A DNA stretch of 64,000 nt from Rahnella laticis (GTDB lineage: Bacteria; Pseudomonadota; Gammaproteobacteria; Enterobacterales; Enterobacteriaceae): contig NZ_JADOBI010000005.1 of NCBI RefSeq assembly GCF_015644585.1, positions 248,001 through 312,000 on the forward strand, given 5' to 3'. Under the pieces are notes generated by a model. That model was given only the letters and a program-made list of their open reading frames with translations, was not told where the DNA came from and ran no database searches. Shown in pieces: positions 38,071 through 47,231 of this stretch; positions within the stretch are counted from its first letter, which is position 1, and each line of letters starts with the position of its first letter. The translations under genes were made by a program, and so were the position numbers.

Positions 38071-38937
38071 ATGTCATCGTTTTCAGGTATCTGGGTTCCG
38101 CTGGTCACGCCTTTCCATCAGGGTGAGATCGACTTTACTGCACTCAAATCTTTGTGCACCCGGCTCCTCAAACGGGGTGTGGACGGCGTCGTCGTCTGTG
38201 GTACTACCGGCGAAGCGCCGATGCTCACCAAAGAAGAACAACTTAAGGTGCTGGACGCCGTACTGGAAGTCTTGCCCGGCCAGCAGGTGATCATGGGGCT
38301 TTCCGGCACGCATATGCCGGTGATCCGCGCCATGCAGGACGCCATTTTAGCGCGTCCTGTCGCCGGTCTGCTTATCCCCGCGCCTTACTATATTCGCCCC
38401 TCTCAGGCCGCACTGGTCACCTGGTTTACCGAAATTGCCGACCACTCGACGGTTCCGGTTGTGGTTTACAACATCCCTTATCGCACCGGTGTACACATGG
38501 AACTGGACACACTTCGCCAGCTGGCTAAACACCCGCAGATTACTGCGGTGAAAGATTGCGGCGGCAGCATCGACCTGACGCTTTCACTGATTGCAGACGG
38601 TGAACTGGACGTTCTGTGTGGCGAAGATGTGCAGATTTTCTCGACCCTGAGTCTCGGCGGCGCAGGCGCGATTGCGGCCTCATCGCATATCTTCCCGGAA
38701 GAGTTTGTGGCACTGATTAAGCAGTTCAGAGAGGGGGATCTTATTGCCGCCCGAAAAACATTCTTTGGCCTTCTGCCGATGATCCGGCTGATGTTCTCCG
38801 CGCCGAACCCGGCGGCGATTAAATACGCCCTTTCACTCGACGGGCTGATGAACAATGAACTGCGTTCGCCAATGCTGCCTGCACCGGAAAATGTCGAAAC
38901 GGCGGTACGCGATTTCCTGAACCAGCGTTCCCGCTGA
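38071..38937 (+). CDS. Dihydrodipicolinate synthase/N-acetylneuraminate lyase family protein (DapA-like)
   Basis: A 288-residue class I aldolase-fold enzyme. Lys161 (AVKDCGG) is the Schiff-base lysine, Tyr133 (YNIPYRTG) and Thr45/Thr46 (GTTGEAP) complete the proton relay, and Arg138 is kept, all as in E. coli DapA. It may be a true dihydrodipicolinate synthase paralog or a lyase for another 2-oxo acid. AAGGA precedes the ATG by 8 bases. It is the last gene of the accessory block before gstA; the real dapA is expected elsewhere. Confidence 0.85.
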   Translation: MSSFSGIWVPLVTPFHQGEIDFTALKSLCTRLLKRGVDGVVVCGTTGEAPMLTKEEQLKVLDAVLEVLPGQQVIMGLSGTHMPVIRAMQDAILARPVAGLLIPAPYYIRPSQAALVTWFTEIADHSTVPVVVYNIPYRTGVHMELDTLRQLAKHPQITAVKDCGGSIDLTLSLIADGELDVLCGEDVQIFSTLSLGGAGAIAASSHIFPEEFVALIKQFREGDLIAARKTFFGLLPMIRLMFSAPNPAAIKYALSLDGLMNNELRSPMLPAPENVETAVRDFLNQRSR

Positions 38938-39136
38938 TTTCACCGGATGACGGGCGAAACGTCCGTCATCCCCTGCGTTATAAAGTGAACAATTGAACGC
39001 CCCGTCACAATTAAATCACTGACTTTTGCTCCCGCCGGTTCTAGGATAGAAGCAGACCTTATATCGCCGTGCAGCTGAATCCCGAAGCCGAAATGTTTCG
39101 CGGGCGCAGACTGGTAGCTCATCCAATGGAGTGTTT

Positions 39137-39742
39137 ATGAAACTGTATTACAAACCCGGTGCCTGTTCCCTTTCTCCACATATCGTCCTGCGTGAAGCGG
39201 GTCTGGATTTCAGTATTGAGAAAGTCGATCTGGCGACCAAAAAGACAGAAACCGGTGATGACTTCCTGACAGTGAACCCGAAAGGACAAATCCCGACGCT
39301 GCTGCTCAGTGACGGCAGCATTCTGACCGAAGGCGTTGCCATCGTTCAGTATCTGGCTGACCAGAAACCCGACCGCCAGCTGATGCCGGAACAAGGTACG
39401 CTGGCCCGTTATCACGCGCTGGAATGGCTAAACTACATTGCGACCGAACTCCACAAAGGTTTCTCGCCGCTGTTCAATCCGAAAACGCCTGACGAATTCA
39501 AGGCACTGACCCGCGAAGCGTTGAGCAAGAAATTTGCGTACGTGGATGAATCCCTGAAAGGTCACGCATTCCTGTTGGGCACACGTTTCAGCGTAGCCGA
39601 TGCGTATCTGTTCACCGTGATGGGCTGGGCGAAAGCGCTGAAGTTTGATTTCGCGGCGCTGACCGAGCTGAATGCCTATCTGGAGCGTGTGGCTGCACGT
39701 CCGGCTGTTGACGCAGCCATGAAGGCTGAAGGCCTGAAATAA
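39137..39742 (+). CDS. gstA: Glutathione S-transferase GstA (beta class)
   Basis: A 201-residue protein, same length as E. coli GstA. It begins MKLYYKPGACSLSPHIVLREAG with catalytic Cys10. NPKGQIPTLLL carries the cis-proline, and EWLNYIATELHKGFSPLF and ATG-distal FSVADAYLFTVMGW are typical. The start is ATG 39137 with GGAG upstream rather than the in-frame GTG at 39131. It conjugates glutathione to electrophiles. It restores E. coli gene order gstA-pdxY-tyrS. Confidence 0.95.
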   Translation: MKLYYKPGACSLSPHIVLREAGLDFSIEKVDLATKKTETGDDFLTVNPKGQIPTLLLSDGSILTEGVAIVQYLADQKPDRQLMPEQGTLARYHALEWLNYIATELHKGFSPLFNPKTPDEFKALTREALSKKFAYVDESLKGHAFLLGTRFSVADAYLFTVMGWAKALKFDFAALTELNAYLERVAARPAVDAAMKAEGLK

Positions 39743-39759
39743 GCACTTCCTGAGTTAAA

Positions 39760-39796
39760 AAAATGCCCCGACTGAATAATCAGTCCGGGGCATTTT
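39760..39796. terminator. Terminator between convergent gstA and pdxY
   Basis: ATGCCCCGACTG (39763-39774) pairs with CAGTCCGGGGCAT (39781-39793) with one bulged C, flanked by A- and T-runs, so it can serve both strands. Confidence 0.88.
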
Positions 39797-39844
39797 TATT
39801 GAAGCGTGATGTCGCGTTTTACGCGGATCCGATCCTTACGCCAG

Positions 39845-40705
39845 TTACAATTTTACCGCCGGGAAATGATGTTCCGGTTTAACCATTTTGTCCTGCGCTG
39901 CGACGATTTGCAGCTCGTACTCACCCATCGAATGAGTAGTCAGCATTACTTCGTAAACAGCGGCAGTCACATGCTCCAGCGCTTTATCCAGTGCCTCGCC
40001 TTTGAGCAGATTCACCAGCAATAATCCGCTGGTCAGGTCGCCCACGCCAACCGGCTGACGTACACCGAAATCGACCAGCGGGCGGTCGATATGCCAGGCT
40101 TCATCCGCCGTCACTAACAGCATTTCAAAACGAACGCTGTGATATCCCGCACGGCTCAGATGTTTCACCAGCACGATTTTCGGGCCTTTCGCGATAAGCT
40201 CACGCGCCGTGGCAACGGCTTCTTCAACGCTTGCCACCGCATGGCCGCTCAGCAGTTCAAGCTCCAGCAGGTTTGGCGCAACGATATCGCAGTTCACCAG
40301 CGCCTGATTGCAGTGGAATTCCGCCACGCCCGGCGCCACGATACAGCCTTTCTCAGGGTGTCCCATGACCGGATCGCAAAAATACCAGGCATTGGGATTC
40401 GCTGCTTTCACCTTCCGGACAATCTCCAGAATGCTTTGCCCCTGTTCCGGCGAGCCGATATAACCGCTCAGCACGGCGTCGCAGTCTTTCAGGCGATCGA
40501 TTTCCGCAATACCCTGCGCAATTTCGGTCAGATGGCTGGCGGGCATCACGCAGCCTGTCCAGTGTCCGTACTGGGTGTGGTTGGAAAACTGAACAGTATT
40601 CAGCGGCCAAACGTTTGCGCCCATTCGGCGCATAGGGAACTCAGCCGCGCTGTTGCCGGCGTGCCCAAAAACAGTATGAGACTGGATAGAAAGAATGCTT
40701 TTCAT
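39845..40705 (-). CDS. pdxY: Pyridoxal kinase PdxY
   Basis: A 286-residue ribokinase-fold enzyme (E. coli PdxY 287) that phosphorylates pyridoxal in the vitamin B6 salvage pathway. It starts [25 protein letters not shown]. The ATP site includes DPVMGH and [15 protein letters not shown], the anion-hole GxGD motif with catalytic Asp. It lies downstream of tyrS with a terminator hairpin in between; pdxH, another B6 gene, is just beyond tyrS. Confidence 0.96.
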   Translation of the reverse strand: MKSILSIQSHTVFGHAGNSAAEFPMRRMGANVWPLNTVQFSNHTQYGHWTGCVMPASHLTEIAQGIAEIDRLKDCDAVLSGYIGSPEQGQSILEIVRKVKAANPNAWYFCDPVMGHPEKGCIVAPGVAEFHCNQALVNCDIVAPNLLELELLSGHAVASVEEAVATARELIAKGPKIVLVKHLSRAGYHSVRFEMLLVTADEAWHIDRPLVDFGVRQPVGVGDLTSGLLLVNLLKGEALDKALEHVTAAVYEVMLTTHSMGEYELQIVAAQDKMVKPEHHFPAVKL

Positions 40706-40763
40706 GAGGAATTTCCGATAGCAGCGTCATCGGTGGATGGCGGAATAGCTGAGATCACAGGTC

Positions 40764-40789
40764 AAAACGGGGAGCTTTTCGCTCCCCGT
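40764..40789 (-). terminator. Terminator of tyrS
   Basis: ACGGGGAGC (40767-40775) pairs with GCTCCCCGT (40781-40789). On the minus strand the stem is followed by TTTTG. It may allow partial read-through into pdxY. Confidence 0.75.
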
Positions 40790-40806
40790 CGTGCCGGTCG
40801 TAAAAC

Positions 40807-42081
40807 TTATGCCCAGAGCAGCAGGGTGTAGTTCTTTTTACCGCGACGCAGCAAGGTGTAGCGGCCAAACAGACGATCACCGTCAGTAAAGCTGTACTCG
40901 GTGTCAGTCTGTTTTTCACCGTTCACGGACACGGCGTTTGACGAAATCATAGTACGCGCCTGACCTTTAGACGGCGCCATACCGGCGATCACCAGTGCCT
41001 GTTGCAGGTCGGTATCACGCGGGACTTCAAACAGCTCCAGGCCATCCTGCGCCAGCTGGCCGAAATCGACTTCGGTCATTTCGCTCAGGGAACCGGAGAA
41101 CAGACTTTGCGTAATACGTTTCGCGGCAGCCAGACCTTCTGCGCCATGAACCATGCTGGTCACTTCTTCGGCCAGAACGTATTGCGCGCGCGGTGCTTTA
41201 CCGCTGTTTTTATCTTCTTCTTCCAGCGCATTGATGTCTTCGATGCTCATGAAGGTGAAGAATTTCAGGAAACGGTAAACGTCGGCGTCCGCTGTGTTGA
41301 TCCAGAATTGGTAGAATTTGTACGGGCTGGTTTTCTTCGGATCCAGCCAGACTGCGCCGCCTTCGGTTTTACCGAATTTGGTACCGTCTGCTTTGGTGAT
41401 AAGCGGAACGGTCAGGCCGAAGACCTGTTTCTGGTGCATACGGCGGGTTAAATCGATACCGGACGTAATGTTGCCCCACTGGTCGGAACCACCAATCTGC
41501 AAGACCACCTGATGGCGGTTGTACAACTCGGAGAAATCGTAACCCTGCAACAGGTTATAGGAGAATTCGGTGAAGGAGATTCCGCTGTCATCACGGTTCA
41601 GGCGCTGTTTCACCGCTTCTTTGTTGATCATCTGATTAACGGAGAAGTGTTTACCGATATCACGCAGGAAAGTCAGCACGTTCATGCCGCCAAACCAGTC
41701 GTAGTTATTCGCGGTAATGGCGCTGTTTTCGCCACAGTTGAAATCCAGGAAAGGAGAAACCTGCTGGCGGATTTTCTCAACCCACTCGTTGACCGTTTCG
41801 TTGGTATTCAGTTTACGTTCAGTGGCTTTAAAGCTCGGATCGCCGATAAGGCCGGTCGCACCGCCGACCAGCGCCACAGGTTTGTGGCCGTTCAGCTGAA
41901 AGCGCTTCAGGCACAGCAATGGCACCAGATGACCCAAATGCAAGCTGTCTGCGGTAGGATCGAAACCGCAATAGAGTGCAATTGGCCCTTGCGCCAGTTG
42001 CTCAGCTAACGCTTCTTCATCCGTTACCTGGGCAACGAGGCCCCGCTCTTGCAATTGTTTAATCAGGTTGCTGCTCGCCAT
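40807..42081 (-). CDS. tyrS: Tyrosyl-tRNA synthetase
   Basis: A 424-residue class I aminoacyl-tRNA synthetase, identical in length to E. coli TyrS and beginning [20 protein letters not shown]. The HIGH-type motif is HLGH (residue ~48), the KMSKS-type motif is KFGKT (~235), and a C-terminal S4 RNA-binding domain ends in [13 protein letters not shown]. The ATG at 42081 has GGAG upstream; the TTG at 42084 is not needed. Confidence 0.98.
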   Translation of the reverse strand: MASSNLIKQLQERGLVAQVTDEEALAEQLAQGPIALYCGFDPTADSLHLGHLVPLLCLKRFQLNGHKPVALVGGATGLIGDPSFKATERKLNTNETVNEWVEKIRQQVSPFLDFNCGENSAITANNYDWFGGMNVLTFLRDIGKHFSVNQMINKEAVKQRLNRDDSGISFTEFSYNLLQGYDFSELYNRHQVVLQIGGSDQWGNITSGIDLTRRMHQKQVFGLTVPLITKADGTKFGKTEGGAVWLDPKKTSPYKFYQFWINTADADVYRFLKFFTFMSIEDINALEEEDKNSGKAPRAQYVLAEEVTSMVHGAEGLAAAKRITQSLFSGSLSEMTEVDFGQLAQDGLELFEVPRDTDLQQALVIAGMAPSKGQARTMISSNAVSVNGEKQTDTEYSFTDGDRLFGRYTLLRRGKKNYTLLLWA

Positions 42082-42198
42082 CAAAGACTCCGTTTGTATG
42101 TACTGAAAATTATGTACTGAATGTGTGCAGATTCATGTCTGACATCATGCCGCGCATGTGCCTTTTCTCTCACCTTTACGGGGAACGACATAGAATAA

Positions 42199-42238
42199 AG
42201 CGCTCGTCGTCCGAGCGCTAGGGAATCGCGTTTTTTTT
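42199..42238. terminator. Hairpin between pdxH and tyrS
   Basis: AGCGCTCG (42199-42206) pairs with CGAGCGCT (42212-42219). A T8 run follows only after 11 bases on the plus strand, while on the minus strand TTATTC follows, so it is a plausible weak terminator of pdxH. Confidence 0.5.
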
Positions 42239-42243
42239 CGTGG

Positions 42244-42909
42244 TTAAGGTGCGAGGCGGTCTATTTTCCAGCCAGTTTCTGTTTCTGTTTCATCGCGCTG
42301 ATAGATAAACCGGTCGTGCAGACGATGTTCGCCGCCCTGCCAGAATTCCATCGAATCCACTTTCACGCGGAAACCGCCCCAGAAGCTGGGAAGCGGCACT
42401 TCGCCGTTGCTGAATTTTTGTTTGAGTTCGAGGAATTTGCTTTCCAGCACGCCGCGCGCCGAGATACGGCTCGACTGCTGCGAAACCCAGGCGCCGATCT
42501 GGCTGTCTTTCGGGCGGCTGGTGAAATACTTCATGACTTCCAGCGTCGACAGGCGTTCTGCCTGACCGAGGACGATGACCTGTCTGTCCAGCATATGCCA
42601 CGGAAACAGCAGGCTGATTCGGGAATTATTTGCTAACTGCTGCGCTTTGCGGCTGCCCAGATTGGTGTAAAACACCAGCCCTTTTTCGTCATAGTGCTTT
42701 AACAAAACGATACGCTGGAAAGGCTGTCCGCGTTCATCAACGGTGGCCACAACCATCGCCGTCGGATCCGCCAGGCGCGCATCGCAGGCCTGTTTCAGCC
42801 AGTGTTCAAACAAAGGAAGCGGTTCAGGAGTTAGATCTGCGCGACGCAGCCCGCCGCGCGTGTATTCACGGCGCGAGTCCGCAATATCAAATTCTTTGTT
42901 ATCAGCCAT
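42244..42909 (-). CDS. pdxH: Pyridoxine/pyridoxamine 5'-phosphate oxidase
   Basis: A 221-residue FMN enzyme (E. coli PdxH 218) converting PNP and PMP to pyridoxal 5'-phosphate. [13 protein letters not shown], the FMN-binding [24 protein letters not shown] and the C-terminal [14 protein letters not shown] are conserved. Order pdxH-tyrS-pdxY matches E. coli. Confidence 0.96.
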   Translation of the reverse strand: MADNKEFDIADSRREYTRGGLRRADLTPEPLPLFEHWLKQACDARLADPTAMVVATVDERGQPFQRIVLLKHYDEKGLVFYTNLGSRKAQQLANNSRISLLFPWHMLDRQVIVLGQAERLSTLEVMKYFTSRPKDSQIGAWVSQQSSRISARGVLESKFLELKQKFSNGEVPLPSFWGGFRVKVDSMEFWQGGEHRLHDRFIYQRDETETETGWKIDRLAP

Positions 42910-43012
42910 ATGGATTCAAATGCGTCTCTGAGGAAGGTAAAATGCATTGTGCACCCGACGCGTCAGGATCTCAACGTCCCTGACGCAGGGTTTTGGAAAG
43001 CGGAAAGCGAGG

Positions 43013-43324
43013 CTATTTCTGGACGCAATCGTCGATAATGACGTTATCCCCGCGCTGGACGAAGGCCTGATTGCCTTTTGACCAGAAGGTATAGCGGCCA
43101 TCGCTGTAACGGGTTCCTGATGCGGCTTCGACCTGTTTGAGTTTCAGCTGCTCGCCATCAAGCACCATGCTCACCTGCTGTGCCGGTTTATCCAGCGTGA
43201 CGGTCAGTGGCAACGTACCGCACTGATAATGTAATTCTTCCGTCGGGCTTTCAGCCTGATGACTGAACTGGCTGCATCCTGCCAGCGTTAATCCGGCTAA
43301 CGAAGCGATAATCGCCTTTTTCAT
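43013..43324 (-). CDS. mliC: MliC, membrane-bound inhibitor of C-type lysozyme
   Basis: A 103-residue lipoprotein: signal MKKAIIASLAGLTLAGC with lipobox Cys17. The MliC motif SGTRYSDGRYTFWSKGNQAFV supplies the loop that plugs the lysozyme active site. Two further cysteines (YQCG and DDCV) probably form the conserved disulfide. It protects peptidoglycan from host lysozyme. It lies between anmK and pdxH as in E. coli. Confidence 0.93.
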   Translation of the reverse strand: MKKAIIASLAGLTLAGCSQFSHQAESPTEELHYQCGTLPLTVTLDKPAQQVSMVLDGEQLKLKQVEAASGTRYSDGRYTFWSKGNQAFVQRGDNVIIDDCVQK

Positions 43325-43408
43325 GTGGTGCTCCCTGTAGGTTCTGGTTTACCTCCGTTATGTACCACGCCAGATGGCGCAGCACATTGAGATAAAACCG
43401 AGAACGCA

Positions 43409-44536
43409 TCAGGGACGGCTTGAAACCACCGGATAAATCGCGCCAAGCACGGTTTCACGGCTGGCACCGGTCACGGACGGCAGATTCCCCGGCTGGCCGG
43501 ATAACGTTCTGAATGCCAGCCACGCAAACGCCAGCGCTTCCATATCATCACCGCTGATGCCACAGGAATCCGTAGTGCAGACTTCAGTCCCCGGCAACAT
43601 CGCCGAGAGCCGCGCCATCAGTAATGGATTACGTGCGCCACCGCCGCACACCATCAGACGATCGCAGCCGCCGGTCAGCTGAACCTGCTCGGCGATGCTT
43701 ACCGCCGTCAGTTCGGCCAGCGTGGCCTGAACGTCAGCGGGGGCAATTTCCGGTGATCGCGCCAGCTGTTTTTCAAGCCACGCCATATTGAAATATTCAC
43801 GCCCGGTGCTTTTCGGTGCAGGCTCGGCAAAATAGGGATCCGAGAGCATCTGCTGAAGCAACCGCAGATTGACCCGTCCCTGACCAGCCCATTCCGCACC
43901 TTTATCGTACGGCTGGGCTTTATGACGCCAGATCCATGCATCCATCAGCATATTACCCGGCCCGGTGTCATACCCGCGCACCGGTTGCCCCGGCAAAAGC
44001 ATAGAGAGATTGGCAATACCGCCAATGTTCAGGATCATTCTGCGTTCTGCCGCGTCAGACAGTAATGCCTGATGGAACGCCGGAACCAGCGGTGCGCCCT
44101 GCCCGCCCCACGCCATATCGCGGCGGCGGAAATCGCCCACGGTAGTAATACTGGTCATGGCCGCAATACGGTTGTTGTCGCCAAGCTGCATCGAAAAAGT
44201 GGTTTTGCCTTTTGGCTGATGCCAGACGGTCTGCCCGTGGCAGCCGATCGCCGTAACTTCGTCCGCCGGGATGTTGGCACTTTTCAGTAAGCCTAAAACC
44301 GCTTCACCAAATAAAATTCCCAGCTGTGTATCGAGCTCGCCAACCTGTTCAAGCGTCACCTGTTGCCCCTGGCACATCCCCAGAATGGCATTTTTTAACG
44401 CCAGAGGAATGGGATGAGAATAGCTCGCCTGCTGCGCCACCATGCGTTCATCAATGGCAGCCAGCACAACATCAACACCATCGAGACTGGTGCCGGACAT
44501 CACCCCGATATAGCGACCTGACTTCATAGATAACAT
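43409..44536 (-). CDS. anmK: Anhydro-N-acetylmuramic acid kinase
   Basis: A 375-residue hexokinase-fold enzyme (E. coli 369) that opens and phosphorylates anhydroMurNAc in peptidoglycan recycling. It carries [12 protein letters not shown] at the N-terminus and [22 protein letters not shown] and [12 protein letters not shown] for substrate and ATP. I chose ATG 44536 (protein [11 protein letters not shown]) because AGGAG lies 7 bases upstream; ATG 44527 would match the E. coli N-terminus. The longer frame to 44578 lacks support. Confidence 0.95.
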   Translation of the reverse strand: MLSMKSGRYIGVMSGTSLDGVDVVLAAIDERMVAQQASYSHPIPLALKNAILGMCQGQQVTLEQVGELDTQLGILFGEAVLGLLKSANIPADEVTAIGCHGQTVWHQPKGKTTFSMQLGDNNRIAAMTSITTVGDFRRRDMAWGGQGAPLVPAFHQALLSDAAERRMILNIGGIANLSMLLPGQPVRGYDTGPGNMLMDAWIWRHKAQPYDKGAEWAGQGRVNLRLLQQMLSDPYFAEPAPKSTGREYFNMAWLEKQLARSPEIAPADVQATLAELTAVSIAEQVQLTGGCDRLMVCGGGARNPLLMARLSAMLPGTEVCTTDSCGISGDDMEALAFAWLAFRTLSGQPGNLPSVTGASRETVLGAIYPVVSSRP

Positions 44537-44923
44537 CCCCAACTCCTCAGGAAAAACGTCCGACAAAGTAATAGCCACAGAGTAATCGGTATTTAGAGAG
44601 CAGCGCCATGAGTTACTGAATTTTTTATTACGCCGTGTGATGACTTCGTGTTTTTCTTGTTACGGTTTTTTATTTTTGAAAAAAGGTGTGCTGCAATAAT
44701 CGCCAATAACAACATAAAGCGCAGGAATTTTGATTTAACAGATGGCTGTCTAAAACTTAAACCTGCGTTTATTATTAGTTGAGTCCCTCTCTTGTATACT
44801 GGAGATAGTGAAGTGAATATGTGTTATGACACCCTCGACACTGATGTTGAACTGTGTACTGTTTTTTCTCTGTTGCTGCCGCTACTCTGAAAGATGTGCA
44901 GCAGCATAAAAAAGGAGCTCTTT
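44537..44923. promoter_or_regulatory. Divergent anmK/slyB control region
   Basis: This gap of about 390 bp is AT-rich. It contains the PhoP-type slyB promoter described separately (44766-44800). Nothing else was recognised; the slyB leader is about 115 bases. Confidence 0.5.
44766..44800 (+). promoter_or_regulatory. PhoP-box promoter of slyB
   Basis: CGTTTA-TTATT-AGTTGA (44766-44782) resembles the PhoP repeat GTTTA-N-GTTTA type. It lies 12 bases before a TATACT -10 (44795-44800), the usual geometry when PhoP replaces the -35. E. coli slyB is PhoPQ-controlled. Confidence 0.6.
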
Positions 44924-45394
44924 ATGATTAAGCGTTTACTCGTCGTCGCCCTTGCCGGTGCAACCCTTGCTGGCTGCGTCAACGATAATTCTCTGTCTGG
45001 CGATGTTTACTCCGCATCTCAGGCTAAGCAAATTCAACAAGTTACCTACGGGACTATCGTTTCTGCACGTCCTGTACAGATTCAGGGCGGGGATGATGCG
45101 AACATCGTCGGCGCTTTGGGCGGTGCGGTGCTGGGTGGCTTCCTGGGTAACACTGTCGGTGGCGGTACTGGCCGCAGCCTGGCAACCGCCGCAGGTGCCG
45201 TTGCCGGTGGTGTAGCCGGTCAGGGCGTGCAAAGTTCTCTTAACCGTTCAAACGGTGTGGAACTGCAAATCCGTCGCGATGACGGCAGCACAATTCAGGT
45301 TGTTCAGAAAGCTGGCCCGACCAAATTCAGCGTCGGTCAGCGTGTGAGCATGGCGAGCAGCGGCAGCACCATTACTGTCTCTCCTGGCGCCTGA
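44924..45394 (+). CDS. slyB: SlyB outer-membrane lipoprotein
   Basis: A 156-residue lipoprotein (E. coli 155) with signal MIKRLLVVALAGATLAGC (lipobox Cys18) and a glycine-rich glycine-zipper domain (GALGGAVLGGFLGNTVGGG, AGAVAGGVAGQGVQ). The start is ATG 44924 with AAAGGAG upstream; the frame extends to 44894. SlyB stabilises the outer membrane under LPS stress as part of the PhoPQ regulon. It is convergent with slyA, with a terminator between. Confidence 0.95.
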   Translation: MIKRLLVVALAGATLAGCVNDNSLSGDVYSASQAKQIQQVTYGTIVSARPVQIQGGDDANIVGALGGAVLGGFLGNTVGGGTGRSLATAAGAVAGGVAGQGVQSSLNRSNGVELQIRRDDGSTIQVVQKAGPTKFSVGQRVSMASSGSTITVSPGA

Positions 45395-45410
45395 TAGCTT
45401 TCGCCGCAAA

Positions 45411-45447
45411 ACAAAAAACCGAAGCCAATGGCTTCGGTTTTTTTTAT
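45411..45447. terminator. Terminator between slyB and slyA
   Basis: CCGAAGCC (45419-45426), loop AAT, GGCTTCGG (45430-45437), then eight T on the plus strand. An A-run on the left gives some function for slyA too. Confidence 0.88.
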
Positions 45448-45508
45448 GCGCCCTGCTTTTCCGGCAGAGCAAATACAACGCTGTGTGACGTAAAAAAAAA
45501 CGCAATTC

Positions 45509-45943
45509 TTATGATTTGCTTTGCAGGGAAGCGATATTTTTTTCCAACCGGGACAGCATTCCGCCCAGTTGTTCAATTTCTGCAGACGACATACCGGACA
45601 AAATTTCTTTGCGCGTGGAATCAATCACCGACTCCATTTCACTGATGATAGGTTCCGCTTCTTCAGTCAGCTTGATGCGTTTAGCACGGCGATCGCTGGC
45701 ACAAGTCTGACGGGTGATCAGTTTCTTTTCTTCAAGCTGATCCAGCGTGCGGACCAGAGAAGGTTGTTCAATCCCAATGGCTTTTGCAAGCTGAATTTGA
45801 GACTGTTCAGGAGGTAACATATTGATATTGTGCAGTGTTACCCAATGTGTTTGCGTGAGTTCCAATGGTTTTAGCCGATCGTCAATCAACGCACGCCAGG
45901 CACGAACTAATCGTGCTAGATCTGACCCCAGATTCGATTCCAA
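45509..45943 (-). CDS. slyA: SlyA, MarR-family transcriptional regulator
   Basis: A 144-residue winged-helix regulator (E. coli SlyA 144). It uses a TTG start at 45943 with a very strong AAGGAGGGG site, as the E. coli gene also uses TTG. The DNA-binding part [40 protein letters not shown] is almost identical to E. coli. It counteracts H-NS at virulence and envelope genes. A SlyA operator lies 18 bp upstream, suggesting autoregulation. Confidence 0.97.
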   Translation of the reverse strand: MESNLGSDLARLVRAWRALIDDRLKPLELTQTHWVTLHNINMLPPEQSQIQLAKAIGIEQPSLVRTLDQLEEKKLITRQTCASDRRAKRIKLTEEAEPIISEMESVIDSTRKEILSGMSSAEIEQLGGMLSRLEKNIASLQSKS

Positions 45944-45960
45944 TTATCCCCTCCTTATAA

Positions 45961-45972
45961 TTAGCATGCTAA
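45961..45972. promoter_or_regulatory. SlyA operator
   Basis: TTAGCATGCTAA is a perfect palindrome and matches the SlyA consensus TTAGCAAGCTAA at 11 of 12 positions. It lies in the slyA/ydhI divergent region, so SlyA may control both directions. Confidence 0.75.
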
Positions 45973-46125
45973 GATAACTCCCCAGAGTTTAGCTTAGTTT
46001 TAGGAACTTTAATCGAGAAATTACAATTCTATATATAATGGTAGGTACTATTGCATCCGGAAGCGGGTCGTCTGCTTCCAAAGGTAAACTTGTTTATAAC
46101 ACAATCACTGGCAGAGATTAATATT

Positions 46126-46362
46126 GTGAATGCGCAAATGTTTCACTCAGGCTTCCCCCTACCGGATCTGGTCCTGGGTGCCTCACTTTATTTCCCCCCG
46201 ATGTTCAAAGCATTTTTACTGGGGCTGGTATTCTGGCTTCTGATACACCGGGTTCTGCGTGATTGGATTTATTCTGGTGAAGTCTGGCATCCCACCCTGA
46301 TGGATTTATCCCTTTTTGTTATCTCTATTTGTGCCGCACTGATGCTTATGGTGAACATCTAA
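46126..46362 (+). CDS. ydhI: YdhI, DUF1656 small inner-membrane protein
   Basis: A 78-residue protein, the E. coli YdhI length, when started at GTG 46126. The core [38 protein letters not shown] is diagnostic of DUF1656 (AaeX-like) proteins. Two membrane spans. ATG 46138 or an upstream ATG at 46051 are alternatives. It is the first gene of ydhIJK, an AaeXAB-type efflux set of undefined substrate. Confidence 0.85.
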   Translation: MNAQMFHSGFPLPDLVLGASLYFPPMFKAFLLGLVFWLLIHRVLRDWIYSGEVWHPTLMDLSLFVISICAALMLMVNI

Positions 46363-46364
46363 AA

Positions 46365-47222
46365 ATGAAATTTAAGACACTCAAATATTTCTCTACCGTG
46401 CTGGTTTTTGCGGTCGCTATATGTGCGGGCTGGTGGATGTGGAATTACTATATGCAATCGCCGTGGACGCGTGACGGCAAAGTTCGCGCTGAAATTGTCG
46501 ACATCACGCCTGAGGTTTCCGGACGGATTATCGACATCAATGTTCATGATAATCAGTTCGTAAAAAGCGGCGATCCGCTGTTCAGCCTGGATCCGGTACC
46601 TTTCAGAATCGCTGTCGATAATGCGCAGGCGGCGCTGGCAAAAGCGGCAGCCGATTTAGCCAAAGCGGAACATGAGGCAACGCGCCGTCGCGGTCTGGGC
46701 ACCAACGTTATTTCTGCCGAATCGCTGGATGAATCGAATATCAGCGCCAAAGCCATGCAGGCTGCATATCAGGCTGCTCAGGCGTCTCTGGAACAGGCAA
46801 AATGGAATCTGAGTAAAACCAATATTGTCGCGCCGACTGACGGTTATATAACCAACCTGCAAACCCGCAAAGGGAATTACGCCACCACGGGCACCCCGCT
46901 GGTGGGGCTGGTAGATATTCATTCTTTTTACGTACTCGGCTATTTCGAAGAGACGAAACTAAAAAGTATTCGCGAAGGCAGCCAGGCTGATATCACTTTA
47001 TTTAACGGGAATATTCCGCTTCAGGGGCGCGTCGAAAGTATTGGCCGCGCCATTTATGATCAAAGCCTGGATACGCCGTCGGATTTGCTGATGAACGTGA
47101 AACCTAATGTGCCGTGGGTTCGCCTTGCACAGCGCGTTCCGGTGCGGATTAAGCTGGAAAATGTCCCGGAACATGTCGTTCTGGTGGCGGGTACCACCTG
47201 CACCATTTCCATCCGTAATTAA
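46365..47222 (+). CDS. ydhJ: YdhJ, HlyD/AaeA-type membrane fusion protein
   Basis: A 285-residue periplasmic adaptor (E. coli YdhJ 285). One N-terminal span (~8-28) is followed by YYMQSPWTRDGKVRAEIVDITPEVSGRI and a lipoyl/coiled-coil section. The C-terminal KPNVPWVRLAQRVPVRIKL is typical of AaeA-like adaptors. Start at ATG 46365, two bases after ydhI. Works with YdhK as an efflux pair. Confidence 0.93.
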   Translation: MKFKTLKYFSTVLVFAVAICAGWWMWNYYMQSPWTRDGKVRAEIVDITPEVSGRIIDINVHDNQFVKSGDPLFSLDPVPFRIAVDNAQAALAKAAADLAKAEHEATRRRGLGTNVISAESLDESNISAKAMQAAYQAAQASLEQAKWNLSKTNIVAPTDGYITNLQTRKGNYATTGTPLVGLVDIHSFYVLGYFEETKLKSIREGSQADITLFNGNIPLQGRVESIGRAIYDQSLDTPSDLLMNVKPNVPWVRLAQRVPVRIKLENVPEHVVLVAGTTCTISIRN

Positions 47223-47231
47223 GGCCCTGCC

